DNA from: Massilia sp. PDC64
GTDB taxonomy: Bacteria > Pseudomonadota > Gammaproteobacteria > Burkholderiales > Burkholderiaceae_D
Reading direction: 5' to 3'
Length of the DNA: 64,000 nt
Assembly: GCF_900101265.1 (NCBI RefSeq)
Contig: NZ_FMZS01000003.1
Span: 310,001 to 374,000 of the forward strand
Positions 1 to 7,884 of this stretch are shown here, piece after piece. Each line of letters begins with the position of its first letter. Position 1 is the first letter of the stretch. A program made the translations under genes and the position numbers. The notes below the pieces were generated by a model, which ran no database searches, was not told where the DNA came from, and worked only from the letters and a program-made list of their open reading frames with translations.

Positions 1-161
1 CGTCGGTGAGCTATCAAATCAACAAAATCTTCACGGTGTCCGCGGATGCCGTCAATCTGAGGAACTCGATGTACCACACGTATGTCGAGCGCCCCTCGGG
101 AGGTTTGTTGTGGCAGCTTAACGATCGCCGGTACAGCGTATCCCTGAAGGCAAGCTTCTGA
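1..161 (+). CDS. TonB-dependent receptor, C-terminal fragment
   Basis: This is only the last 53 codons of a gene that begins before the window; the reading frame runs from base 3 to the TGA at 159-161. The visible peptide has alternating polar and hydrophobic residues typical of outer-membrane beta strands, and it ends in Phe (the last residues are SLKASF), the usual C-terminal signature for barrel assembly. The sequence AVNLRN a little upstream resembles the penultimate-strand region of TonB-dependent receptors. The downstream halogenase and GH30 genes fit a sugar-uptake receptor. Another barrel family cannot be excluded from so short a piece. Confidence 0.6.
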   Translation, partial: SVSYQINKIFTVSADAVNLRNSMYHTYVERPSGGLLWQLNDRRYSVSLKASF

Positions 162-178
162 CGCTGACATGAGCGAAC

Positions 179-210
179 GCGCCGCAGGATATTCTGCGGC
201 GCGCTTTTTT
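179..210 (+). terminator. Rho-independent terminator after the receptor gene
   Basis: A perfect 9-bp stem (179-187 pairing with 194-202) with a 6-base loop is followed by GC and six T residues. It lies 17 bases after the receptor stop codon. It also shows that the halogenase gene does not begin at the in-frame ATG at 169, because translation from there would run through the hairpin. Confidence 0.9.
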
Positions 211-234
211 GTACGCGACCCACGAGGGGACAGG

Positions 235-1755
235 ATGGTCAAGGATAGATGGATTGCCAAAGTTGTGATTCTCGGCGGCGGTACCGCCGGATGGATGACG
301 GCCGCCGCGTTGTCCCACACGTTCGGTCGGGCCGTCGAGGTCGTCCTGGTAGAGTCCGACGCCATCGGCACGGTGGGTGTCGGCGAAGCGACGATCCCGC
401 CGATCCGCACGTTTCATCAAATGATCGGCATCGATGAAGCCGAGTTCATACGGGCCACCGGGGCGACGTTCAAGCTCGGTATCGAATTCCGCGGTTGGCT
501 CAACGAAAGTTCGACATATTTCCACCCCTTCGGCGCATACGGGGTGGAACGCGACATCGGCTACTTTTTCCAGTACTGGCTGCGTTTGAAGGAGAAAGGA
601 CAAGTATCCGATTTCTCCGAATTCTCGCTATGCACACTGGCAGCGCGGAATAACGTATTCGCGCCCGCGTCCGAACGACCGGGCGATCCGCTGCAGCATC
701 TGCAGTCGGCCTATCACTTCGACGCCGGCCGCTACGTGACATATTTGAAGGGCGTCTGCCTGGCGCGTGGGGTGTCGCACAAGATCGGCGACATGCTGGC
801 GGCGGAACGCGACTCCGAAAACGGGCATGTCACAGGCCTGAAGCTGAAGTCGGGGGAGCTTGTTTCGGGCGACCTGTTTATCGACTGCTCCGGCATGCGC
901 GCCATGCTGCTCGGGCAGGCGTTGGGTGTCGACTACGAGGACTGGTCGCGTTGGTTGCCCATGAATCGCGCGTGTGCGGTGCCCTGTGAACAAAAGCTGG
1001 CGCTGACACCCTATACGATTTCCACGGCCAGGCCTTTCGGTTGGCAGTGGCGGATACCTTTGCAGCATCGCGTCGGTAACGGTGTCGTGTATTCGAACGA
1101 ATTCACCACGGATGAGGCGGCGGAACGGTCTCTGCTGGATGGATTGGAGGGGGAGCCGCTCGCACTCATCAATCGCATCAGGTTCACGGCAGGACGGCGC
1201 AAGACGCCGTGGTGCAAGAACGTGGTCGCCATCGGACTTGCCAGCGGGTTTCTTGAGCCGCTGGAATCCACCAGCATTCATTTCATTCAGTCCAGCATCC
1301 AGCGGCTCATCCGCTATTTTCCGGATGCTGGGTTTGCTCCGGTGTGTGCACAGGCTTTCAACAAGGAGGCCACCAGGGAGATCGAAAACGTCAGGGACTT
1401 CCTCATCCTGCATTACCACGCGACCGAACGCGACGACTCCGAATTATGGCGCTACGTGAAAGCGATGCAGATTCCGGACAGTCTCCAGGAAAGAATCGAG
1501 CTGTTCCGCGAGCGTGGACAACTGAACCTCGCTGCTGAAGAACTGTTTCAAAGCACGTCGTGGCATGCCGTCCTGTTGGGGCAGGGAATTCGGCCGAGAA
1601 CCTATATGCCGACCATGGCCCTGCAGGACGACGCCATGCTCGCGAATGCGTACGGCAATCTCGAACGCAATTTCAAGAAAATCGTGTCGAGGCTTCCGGA
1701 TCACGCCGCCTACATCAAGGAACACAGGCTGACCTCGACCATGGAGAATCGCTGA
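235..1755 (+). CDS. Flavin-dependent tryptophan halogenase family protein
   Basis: The 506-residue product belongs to the FADH2-dependent tryptophan-halogenase family, which installs chlorine or bromine on indole-type rings using a partner flavin reductase. The N-terminus has the FAD-binding GGGTAGWMTAAAL motif and a VGEATIPP segment. The family signature W-x-W-x-I-P appears as GWQWRIP, and a GFLEPLEST segment follows in the C-terminal half, all as in known members. The ATG at 235 was chosen because a GAGGGGA ribosome site lies just upstream; the in-frame ATG at 169 precedes a terminator. The gene abuts the GH30 gene with no gap. Halogenase homologues beside TonB receptors in polysaccharide loci are known, but their substrates are mostly unproven. 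Confidence 0.9.
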   Translation: MVKDRWIAKVVILGGGTAGWMTAAALSHTFGRAVEVVLVESDAIGTVGVGEATIPPIRTFHQMIGIDEAEFIRATGATFKLGIEFRGWLNESSTYFHPFGAYGVERDIGYFFQYWLRLKEKGQVSDFSEFSLCTLAARNNVFAPASERPGDPLQHLQSAYHFDAGRYVTYLKGVCLARGVSHKIGDMLAAERDSENGHVTGLKLKSGELVSGDLFIDCSGMRAMLLGQALGVDYEDWSRWLPMNRACAVPCEQKLALTPYTISTARPFGWQWRIPLQHRVGNGVVYSNEFTTDEAAERSLLDGLEGEPLALINRIRFTAGRRKTPWCKNVVAIGLASGFLEPLESTSIHFIQSSIQRLIRYFPDAGFAPVCAQAFNKEATREIENVRDFLILHYHATERDDSELWRYVKAMQIPDSLQERIELFRERGQLNLAAEELFQSTSWHAVLLGQGIRPRTYMPTMALQDDAMLANAYGNLERNFKKIVSRLPDHAAYIKEHRLTSTMENR

Positions 1756-3252
1756 ATGAGGTTACGCAAGATACTGCGGTGCATGGTTGTCATCGGACTG
1801 GGTGTGCTGGCCAGCGGTGTCCGTGCCGAAAACAATGCCGAAAAGCCGGCACATGTTCGCGCTGTCGTCAATGTCGACTGGCGGCATCCGGGTCCTCCAT
1901 TTGAAGGATGGGGAACCGCGCTTGCCTGGTTTGCCCATGTGACGGGGAGATTCGCCGAGCCGCAGCGCACGCAGTTGGCCGATCTGCTCTATGGGCGGGA
2001 CGGTCTTGCCCTGAATATCGCGCGTTACAACATTGGTGGCGGCAATGCGCCCGGGACACCACCGTATTTGCGGCCCGGCGGCGACATTCCCGGATTCTGG
2101 CGCACGCCGCATGAGGGGTCGTGGAATCCGGACGCCGACGATGCCTGGGACTGGTCCGCGGATGCCGGGCAGCGCTGGTGGCTCGATGCCATCAAGGCGC
2201 GGGTCGCGCCGCGGGATTTGATCCTGGAGGCGTTTTCGAACTCGCCGCCGTATTTCATGACCCGTAGCGGGCTCGTGTCCGGTAACGTCAACGGGTTGGA
2301 AGACAACCTGAAGCCGGGATTCGAAACGCAATTTGCCAAGTATCTCGCGCGTGTCACGGCGGAGCTCGGACGGCGGCACGGCATCCGGTTCAGGACACTG
2401 TCGCCGGTCAACGAGCCCAATACACCCTATTGGTTTTCCACCAACAAACAGGAAGGCGCGCACTGGTCGCCGGACGCGCAGTCGCGCATGTTCGTTGCGT
2501 TGGCCAAGGTGTTGGCCGAATCCGGCATGAAGACGGAAATCTCCGGGCCGGATGAAACCAATCCCCAGACCTTTTTTGTCGACTGGGCCGGTTTGTCGGA
2601 CGATGCGAAAGCCGTCATCGGGCAAATCAACGTCCATAGCTACGAATGGATCGGCAAAAGTGGTGTCAGCGATATTGCGCAAACTTCCGGGAAACGGTTG
2701 TGGATGTCGGAAGTCGATCTATCGCCCGGCAATGTGCGCGAAGACGTCGACGACATGCGTCCAGCCATCGCACTGGCGCAGCAGATCGTCACTGACATCG
2801 GCAGCATGAATTCCCGTGCCTGGGTGCTATGGCAAGCCGTGGAAAACAGGTCTTCCGATCCGAAGAACAGTTCGAACTGGGGATTGATCAAGACCGATTT
2901 TTCCAATCTGGAGCGACCCGCATATCAGGTCACGAAGAAATTCTGGGCGTTTGCGCAGTTCACGAGATTCATCAGGCCCGGATATCGGTTCCTGAAATCG
3001 GATCACCCGGATACGTTGGTGGCTGAAAATCCGGAGACGAAGGAAGTCGTCATCGTGGCGGTCAATCCAGGCATCGTGGCGCGGATGCTGGACATCCGGC
3101 TGCCGGATGCAAAACGCGGCAAATGGACCTGCAAAACGTCTATCACCCAGGCAGGCGACAGCCTCGCGACTGCGAAGCCTGCACCCTGCGCCGCCAGGCT
3201 ATCCGTGCAGTCGCGACCGATGTCCGTGGTTACCGTCGTCGCGACGCCCTGA
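1756..3252 (+). CDS. Secreted glycoside hydrolase family 30 enzyme
   Basis: This 498-residue protein starts with a Sec signal peptide (basic start, hydrophobic core, cleavage near VRA-EN). The FEGWGTALAWFA opening, the NIGGGN segment and the SNSPPYFMTRSG strand are typical of GH30 (clan GH-A, TIM barrel with a side beta domain). The probable acid/base is Glu220 in SPVNEPN and the probable nucleophile is Glu319 in WMSEVD. The C-terminal 90 residues resemble the beta-sandwich side domain. The fold resembles endo-beta-1,6-galactanase-type members, but specificity cannot be read from sequence alone. It starts directly after the halogenase stop, so the two are probably one transcript. It ends one base from the convergent transporter gene. 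Confidence 0.9.
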   Translation: MRLRKILRCMVVIGLGVLASGVRAENNAEKPAHVRAVVNVDWRHPGPPFEGWGTALAWFAHVTGRFAEPQRTQLADLLYGRDGLALNIARYNIGGGNAPGTPPYLRPGGDIPGFWRTPHEGSWNPDADDAWDWSADAGQRWWLDAIKARVAPRDLILEAFSNSPPYFMTRSGLVSGNVNGLEDNLKPGFETQFAKYLARVTAELGRRHGIRFRTLSPVNEPNTPYWFSTNKQEGAHWSPDAQSRMFVALAKVLAESGMKTEISGPDETNPQTFFVDWAGLSDDAKAVIGQINVHSYEWIGKSGVSDIAQTSGKRLWMSEVDLSPGNVREDVDDMRPAIALAQQIVTDIGSMNSRAWVLWQAVENRSSDPKNSSNWGLIKTDFSNLERPAYQVTKKFWAFAQFTRFIRPGYRFLKSDHPDTLVAENPETKEVVIVAVNPGIVARMLDIRLPDAKRGKWTCKTSITQAGDSLATAKPAPCAARLSVQSRPMSVVTVVATP

Positions 3253-3253
3253 T

Positions 3254-4090
3254 TCACGCCAGCCGCATCGCGACCGCGCCGCACGCGATCAGGACGACGG
3301 CCGCCAGCCGTGCGCGGCCGATGGGCTCGCGCAGGATGAAGGCGGCGATGGCCGTCGCGAACAGGATAGCCGTTTCGCGCAGCGCGGCGACGGCCGCCAC
3401 CGGGGCGCGTGTCATCGCCCACAGCGCGATGCCGTACGAGCCGACGGAGGCGAGGCCGCCCAGCGGCGCCACGAGCGGGTGCGCACGCGCGAACGCGGCA
3501 AGTAGCGGCATGCGGCCGCGGGCCGTCCACGCGCACACGCCGGCACCCGTCAGCAGGAAGATCCACAGCGTGTAGGCGGCCGGCGCGCCCGAGCGGCGCA
3601 CGCCCTGGCCGTCGATGAGCGTATAGGTCGCGATGACGCCGGCCGTCAGCAGCGCGAACACGGTCGTGCGGCGCGCGCCCGCGGCAGGCGCGGCGAGCCA
3701 TTGCGCCAGCACACCGCCGCAGATCAGCAGCATGGCGACCCACTGGCCGGCGCCCAGCCGGTCGCCCGTCAGCGGCCCGTTCATCAATGCGACGAGCAGC
3801 GGGGCGCAGCCGCGCATCAGCGGGTAGGCGTGGCTGACGTCGCCGTCGCGGTACGTCTCGATGAGCAGCAGGTAGTAGACGATCTGGACGACGCTCGACG
3901 CCCCGATGAACGGCCAGCTGGCGCGCGCCGGCGCCGGCAACCAGGGCAGCAGTACGATGGCAACGGAGGCCGATCCCGCCACCACGAGCACCGTCGCGAG
4001 CAGCGGCTCCCCGCGCCGCTTGAGCAGCGCGTTCCAGCTCGCGTGCAGCAGGGCCGCGCCCAGTACGGCGAGCAGGACGGACGGCGTCAC
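3254..4090 (-). CDS. EamA/DMT-family transporter
   Basis: The 278-residue protein has about ten hydrophobic helices arranged as two EamA repeats, the layout of drug/metabolite transporters that export small molecules across the inner membrane. The second repeat ends with the usual ETAILFATAIAAFILREP-like segment. The start is a GTG at 4090 whose last bases overlap the stop codon of the upstream MFS gene (GTGA), so the two genes are probably translationally coupled. The substrate is not predictable. No close upstream regulator gene is visible. Confidence 0.85.
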   Translation of the reverse strand: MTPSVLLAVLGAALLHASWNALLKRRGEPLLATVLVVAGSASVAIVLLPWLPAPARASWPFIGASSVVQIVYYLLLIETYRDGDVSHAYPLMRGCAPLLVALMNGPLTGDRLGAGQWVAMLLICGGVLAQWLAAPAAGARRTTVFALLTAGVIATYTLIDGQGVRRSGAPAAYTLWIFLLTGAGVCAWTARGRMPLLAAFARAHPLVAPLGGLASVGSYGIALWAMTRAPVAAVAALRETAILFATAIAAFILREPIGRARLAAVVLIACGAVAMRLA

Positions 4091-5322
4091 GCCTGCTCGG
4101 CGGCCGGTGCCGTCTCCGGAATGCCGTGGCTGCGGAAGTAGCGGTGCGCGACGAGCAGCGCGCCCGCCTGCATCGCGGCGCACAGGAAGAACGGCCCGCC
4201 CACGCGCCAGTCCTGCGGCGGCAGATGGCTCGCGGCGCCGAGCAGCAGGGTGCCGACGAGGGGCGAGACGACGAGGCCGATGCTGCTGATCGATTGCAGG
4301 GAGCCCATCAGCTCCCCCTGCTCGCGGCTCGACGACGATTTCGACAGGATGCCCTGCAGCGCCGGTCCTGCCGCGAACGACAGCAGGTTGCAGAGGATGA
4401 AGACGTACATCATCCAGCCGTGCGTCGCGATCGCGTACAGGAAGTAGGTGATGGCGCCCGACGCGAGGCCGATCAGCGACAGCCGCACCTCGCCGAAGCG
4501 CCGGATCAGCGGCGCGAGCAGCCCCGCCTGCACGACGATCGAACACACGCCCACGCAGAACAGGGCGATGCCGTTGTCGCGCGGCGTCCAGTCGAAGCGG
4601 AACGTCGTGAACAGGACCCACGTCGATTGCAGCATCATCTGGGCGAAGGCGACGAGCGTGTAGACGACGATCAGGCCACGGATGTCCGTGCGGCCCACGA
4701 GGCGCAGCAGGGAGCCGAACGGGTTGATGCGCGACCACTGGAACGGCGCGCGGCGCTCGCGCGGCAGGGACTCGGGCACGGCGAAGTAACCGTAGACGAA
4801 ATTCGCGGCGGACAGCGCGGCCGCCACGTAGAACGGCAGGTGCAGACCCATGTTGCCCAGCAGGCCGCCGAGGATCGGGCCGCAGATGAAACCGAACCCG
4901 AACGCGGCGCCGATCTTGCCGAAGCTTTTCGCGCGGTTCTCCGGCGTCGACACGTCCGACGCATATGCGGAGGCGACGGACATGCTGGCGGACGAGGCGC
5001 CGCCGATCACGCGCCCGATGAACAGGCAGGCAAGATTCGGCGCCCAGGCCGTCGCGAGGAAGTTGATGCACATGCCGCCCATCGAATACAGCAGCACGGG
5101 ACGGCGGCCGATGCGGTCGGACAGCGCGCCCACCATCGGCATGAACAGGAATTGCATCAGCCCGAACGTGGCGCCCAGCACACCGTACCACAGCGCCTGC
5201 TGCGCGCGGTTGGCGACGAATTCGCCCACGAGGCTCGGCAGCACGGGCACGATGAGGCCGATGCCGAGCATGTCGACGAACACGCAGATGAGGACGAAAT
5301 TCAGGTTCGCGCTTTTGGCCAT
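4087..5322 (-). CDS. MFS transporter, TetA/TCR-like
   Basis: The 411-residue protein has twelve predicted membrane helices. The loop between helices 2 and 3 reads GALSDRIGRRPVLL, the motif A of the major facilitator superfamily, and the opening FVDMLGIGLIVPVLPSL resembles tetracycline-type proton antiporters. The function is therefore probably efflux of a drug or metabolite, but TetA-like MFS proteins in environmental bacteria often have unknown substrates, so resistance should not be assumed. It is the first gene of a two-gene minus-strand operon with the DMT transporter, overlapping it by four bases. Confidence 0.88.
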   Translation of the reverse strand: MAKSANLNFVLICVFVDMLGIGLIVPVLPSLVGEFVANRAQQALWYGVLGATFGLMQFLFMPMVGALSDRIGRRPVLLYSMGGMCINFLATAWAPNLACLFIGRVIGGASSASMSVASAYASDVSTPENRAKSFGKIGAAFGFGFICGPILGGLLGNMGLHLPFYVAAALSAANFVYGYFAVPESLPRERRAPFQWSRINPFGSLLRLVGRTDIRGLIVVYTLVAFAQMMLQSTWVLFTTFRFDWTPRDNGIALFCVGVCSIVVQAGLLAPLIRRFGEVRLSLIGLASGAITYFLYAIATHGWMMYVFILCNLLSFAAGPALQGILSKSSSSREQGELMGSLQSISSIGLVVSPLVGTLLLGAASHLPPQDWRVGGPFFLCAAMQAGALLVAHRYFRSHGIPETAPAAEQA

Positions 5323-5395
5323 GGGCGTCCCGTGACGATGCGGAAAACGCCTATGGTAGCACCGATTGCCGGGCAGACAACAGGTTGCCTTCGGG

Positions 5396-6076
5396 TCAAG
5401 CTTCCACGTGTGGGATGCCGGTCCATTCGGCCGCGAAGGCGGTGCGGAATGCCGTCAACGTGGCCAGTCTCGCGTCGGCCAGCTTGCGGCCGGCGTCCGT
5501 CTGCATCATGCCCGGCAGGCGTGCCAGCTTCGCGTCGATGTGGTCGAGCGAATACATCTTGTCGTCGAGCGGACGGTCCAGTGCGAGCGGATCGCTGCCG
5601 TGGGCGAGGGCGCTGCCCATGCGGCCGGCGATATAGAACATGCGCGCGAGGCCGACGGCGCCCAGGCCGTCCAGGCGGTCGGCATCCTGCACGATGCGGG
5701 CTTCCAGGGTCGTCGCGGGGACCCCGGCGGAAAAGCTGTGCGCTTCGATCGCGTGCGCGACGCCGGCCAGCTTGTCGGCCGGGAAACCGAGCGCCGCCAG
5801 CCGCTCGCGCGCCAGCTCGGCCGACAGGCGCGACGCGCTGCTGCGGCGCGGATCGTCTTTCGGCACGTTGACGAGGTCGTGCAGGTAGCACGCCGCCAGC
5901 ACGACGAGGGCGTCGGCCTGGTCGTAGTGCGCCAGCAGTGCCTGCGCATTGCGCCATACGCGTTCGAAGTGGTTCAGGTCATGGGCGCCGTCGGGGCCCT
6001 GGTCGGCGACCGCCTGCGCGGCCAGTCGGGCGAGGCGGGGACGCCACGCGTCGAGTTCAGGTGGGAGTGATTGCAT
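5396..6076 (-). CDS. HD-domain phosphohydrolase, YedJ-like
   Basis: The 226-residue protein contains the HD-superfamily metal ligands: an early His in DLNHFERVW, the HD pair in CYLHDLVN, a later His in HAIEAHSF and the Asp in IVQDADRLDGLG. The order and spacing match the YedJ-type soluble hydrolases, whose physiological substrates (probably phosphorylated small molecules or nucleotides) are not established. Its start lies inside the last 20 bases of the upstream RNase HI-like gene, so the pair is likely translated together. No membrane segment is present. Confidence 0.85.
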   Translation of the reverse strand: MQSLPPELDAWRPRLARLAAQAVADQGPDGAHDLNHFERVWRNAQALLAHYDQADALVVLAACYLHDLVNVPKDDPRRSSASRLSAELARERLAALGFPADKLAGVAHAIEAHSFSAGVPATTLEARIVQDADRLDGLGAVGLARMFYIAGRMGSALAHGSDPLALDRPLDDKMYSLDHIDAKLARLPGMMQTDAGRKLADARLATLTAFRTAFAAEWTGIPHVEA

Positions 6077-6725
6077 CGGTGTCTACGGAAATGAGGGCAC
6101 GTTGCGACAGCGCGTCGGCCCCGGTGTTCTTGTGGCGCGGCACCCAGCGCAGGCGCACGCCGGGCAAGAGCGCGAGCAGCGCCAGCGCGCGGGCGCGGTA
6201 GCCGGCCAGCGCCGGCGCGGCGTACAGGTCGGGACCCGTCACGTCGTCGATCACGACCCGGCTGTCGCCATGCACGGTCAGCCCGTGCGCGCCGTGGACA
6301 ACGGCCGTTTCCAGCAACGCGATCAGGGCGCGGTATTCCGCTTCGCTGCTGTTGCCGTGGCCGGCCGGCTGGGCGAGTTCGATCCGCACGCCTTCCGGGC
6401 CGTCGATGCGCACGCCGATGCCGCAGCGGCCCGGGTTCGGCTTTGCGGAGCCGTCGAACCAGGCCTGCCACGCGGTCGGTTGCGCGTCGCGCCTGGCGGA
6501 CGCTGCCGCCTTTGCCGAAGCGCGGGCGGCGTCGCGTGCGGCCTGCGCCGCCAGCATGCCTGTGCGCAACTCGACGAGGGCGGCGAGGCCTGCGGCGCCG
6601 GCCGCCAGTTCCAGCGTGCGGCGCAGCGCCTCGTCGGGCGTCAGCCCCGCGGCCTGCGCGAGGCGCCGGCTCGCGGCGCGCTCGGCCTTGTAGGCGATCC
6701 GGTCCAGGTCGGGGAATTCAGTCAT
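6057..6725 (-). CDS. RNase HI-like protein
   Basis: The 222-residue protein has an Ala-rich helical N-terminus of about 85 residues followed by an RNase H fold. The catalytic acids are visible as Asp in WFDGSAKPNPG, Glu in SEAEYRAL, Asp in VHGDSRVVIDD and Asp in NTGADALSQ. It should cut RNA in RNA-DNA hybrids or be a related nuclease. The N-terminal extension is not part of the classic RnhA and its role is unknown. It overlaps the HD gene by 20 bases, which suggests co-expression; no mobile-element genes are nearby, so it is not a retroelement RNase H. Confidence 0.85.
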   Translation of the reverse strand: MTEFPDLDRIAYKAERAASRRLAQAAGLTPDEALRRTLELAAGAAGLAALVELRTGMLAAQAARDAARASAKAAASARRDAQPTAWQAWFDGSAKPNPGRCGIGVRIDGPEGVRIELAQPAGHGNSSEAEYRALIALLETAVVHGAHGLTVHGDSRVVIDDVTGPDLYAAPALAGYRARALALLALLPGVRLRWVPRHKNTGADALSQRALISVDTDAITPT

Positions 6726-6741
6726 GTCGAGAGGATACTAC

Positions 6742-6771
6742 AAAGAAAAACAGCGCCGCAGTGCGGCGCTG
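6742..6771 (-). terminator. Terminator after the YXWGXW-repeat gene
   Basis: Read on the minus strand, a nine- to ten-base GC-rich stem (arms at 6751-6760 and 6762-6771, with a very tight loop) is followed by five T residues and further T-rich sequence. It lies just after the stop of the minus-strand gene at 6781 and before the start of the RNase HI-like gene, separating the two transcripts. Confidence 0.8.
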
Positions 6772-6780
6772 TCGTCGGAC

Positions 6781-7347
6781 TCAGCGGCGGTACGGATTGT
6801 CCGGCCGGCGATCCCAGCGGTTCGGCACGCCGTCGCCGTCGCGGTCCCGGTCGTAGCGGTTCGGCACGCCGTCGCGGTCTTCGTCCCAACGGCGGCCGTG
6901 GCGCTCGTAGCGGTCGGGGATGCCGTCGCGGTCGCGGTCCCGGTAGTACGGACGGTCGTTGTAATAGTAATTCCTGTCGTACCCGCGGTCATAGCGGCGT
7001 TCGAAGCGGTCGGGCACGCCGTCGCGGTCGCGGTCGGGGCCGTACGGGGTCCACGCGGCCGGTTGCATGTACCAGCCGCCATTGCCCCGATACCAGGCCG
7101 GTGCGCGGTAGACATAGCCCGGGCGTTCGACGACCCAGTAGCCCGGTGCCCAGTTGTGGCGGTAGCCATCCCACTCCCAGTGGCCGGGCGCCCACACGTA
7201 GCCGTGGCGCGGCGCGGGGACGCGTTCGTACAACGGGGCCGGCGGGGCGGTGCTGATGTACAGGCTGACATTGCTGTAAGCCATGGAAGGAAGCGGTGCG
7301 GCGGCGGCGCCGATGGCGATCAGGGCGGCAAGTGCGAGGCGTTTCAT
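6781..7347 (-). CDS. Exported YXWGXW-repeat protein with Asp-rich DxDxDG repeats
   Basis: This 188-residue protein begins with a Sec signal peptide (MKRLALAALIAIG, cleavage near SMA). The middle holds aromatic repeats of the Y/W-x-x-G-x-W type (YVWAPGHWEW, NWAPGYWV), known from small envelope proteins. The C-terminal half is a run of DRDRDGVPDR-type units that look like calcium-binding thrombospondin type 3 repeats mixed with RYDR segments. The ATG at 7347 has a GGAG site seven bases upstream; an in-frame ATG at 7359 lacks one. The likely location is the periplasm or cell surface; the function is unknown. Confidence 0.75.
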   Translation of the reverse strand: MKRLALAALIAIGAAAAPLPSMAYSNVSLYISTAPPAPLYERVPAPRHGYVWAPGHWEWDGYRHNWAPGYWVVERPGYVYRAPAWYRGNGGWYMQPAAWTPYGPDRDRDGVPDRFERRYDRGYDRNYYYNDRPYYRDRDRDGIPDRYERHGRRWDEDRDGVPNRYDRDRDGDGVPNRWDRRPDNPYRR

Positions 7348-7446
7348 GTTGGTCTCCAATCCGGACTTCGGATGTGACCAATATAGCGCGGCGGACGGAA
7401 CGATTCAGCGATTGAAGCAGTTACTTACATCTGAAACAGATTGTGT

Positions 7447-7472
7447 GCGGGGATGGCAACGGCCATCCCCGC
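7447..7472 (-). repeat. Strong inverted repeat downstream of the small exported protein gene
   Basis: A perfect 10-bp stem (7447-7456 with 7463-7472) encloses a six-base loop, just past the stop of the minus-strand gene at 7481. There is no T-run after it on the minus strand, so it is either a weak terminator or an mRNA 3-prime stabilising hairpin. Confidence 0.5.
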
Positions 7473-7480
7473 GGAGTCCA

Positions 7481-7699
7481 TCATGCGCGGCTCCGCACGC
7501 GTTCCAGCGCCAGCATCTGCTGTTTCTCGACCGGCGTCAGGCGCTTGGCGGTGACGTGCACGACCGGGATGCCGGCCGTCGCCGCGAACACGGGTGCGGT
7601 CGCCTGTGCGGGCTTGACGCTGTCGAGTGCCACGCTGCCGGCGGCGGCCAGGCCCAGTGCGACGATGAAGGCGGCTTCCATGTGCTTGATGACGTTCAT
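7481..7699 (-). CDS. Small exported protein of unknown function
   Basis: The 72-residue product has a hydrophobic segment (FIVALGLAAAGSVAL) near its start that could be a signal peptide or anchor, then a short polar tail ending in basic residues. A GAGGAG ribosome site sits seven bases before the ATG at 7699, which supports real translation. I do not recognise the family. It lies upstream of, and divergent from, the large penicillin-binding protein gene, with about 185 bases between them that could hold both promoters. Confidence 0.6.
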   Translation of the reverse strand: MNVIKHMEAAFIVALGLAAAGSVALDSVKPAQATAPVFAATAGIPVVHVTAKRLTPVEKQQMLALERVRSRA

Positions 7700-7884
7700 G
7701 ATGCTCTCCTCGGGGTTGATGGTGAAGCGTTTGTCGATGGTTGTACTGTAGTCGCGGGCATCCCGCGTCTCCAGCGGCGTGCGACGAACCGCACGAAATG
7801 GCGGATGAAGCGCAAATAAGCGGGACCGGCTTTCATCGACCCCCGGCTAGGCGCGCACGAACACAACGGGGGGAGAACACAGCG

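Noticed and set aside
169-234. Longer halogenase start at ATG 169
   Set aside because: It would place a perfect rho-independent terminator inside the coding sequence; ATG 235 has a good ribosome site.
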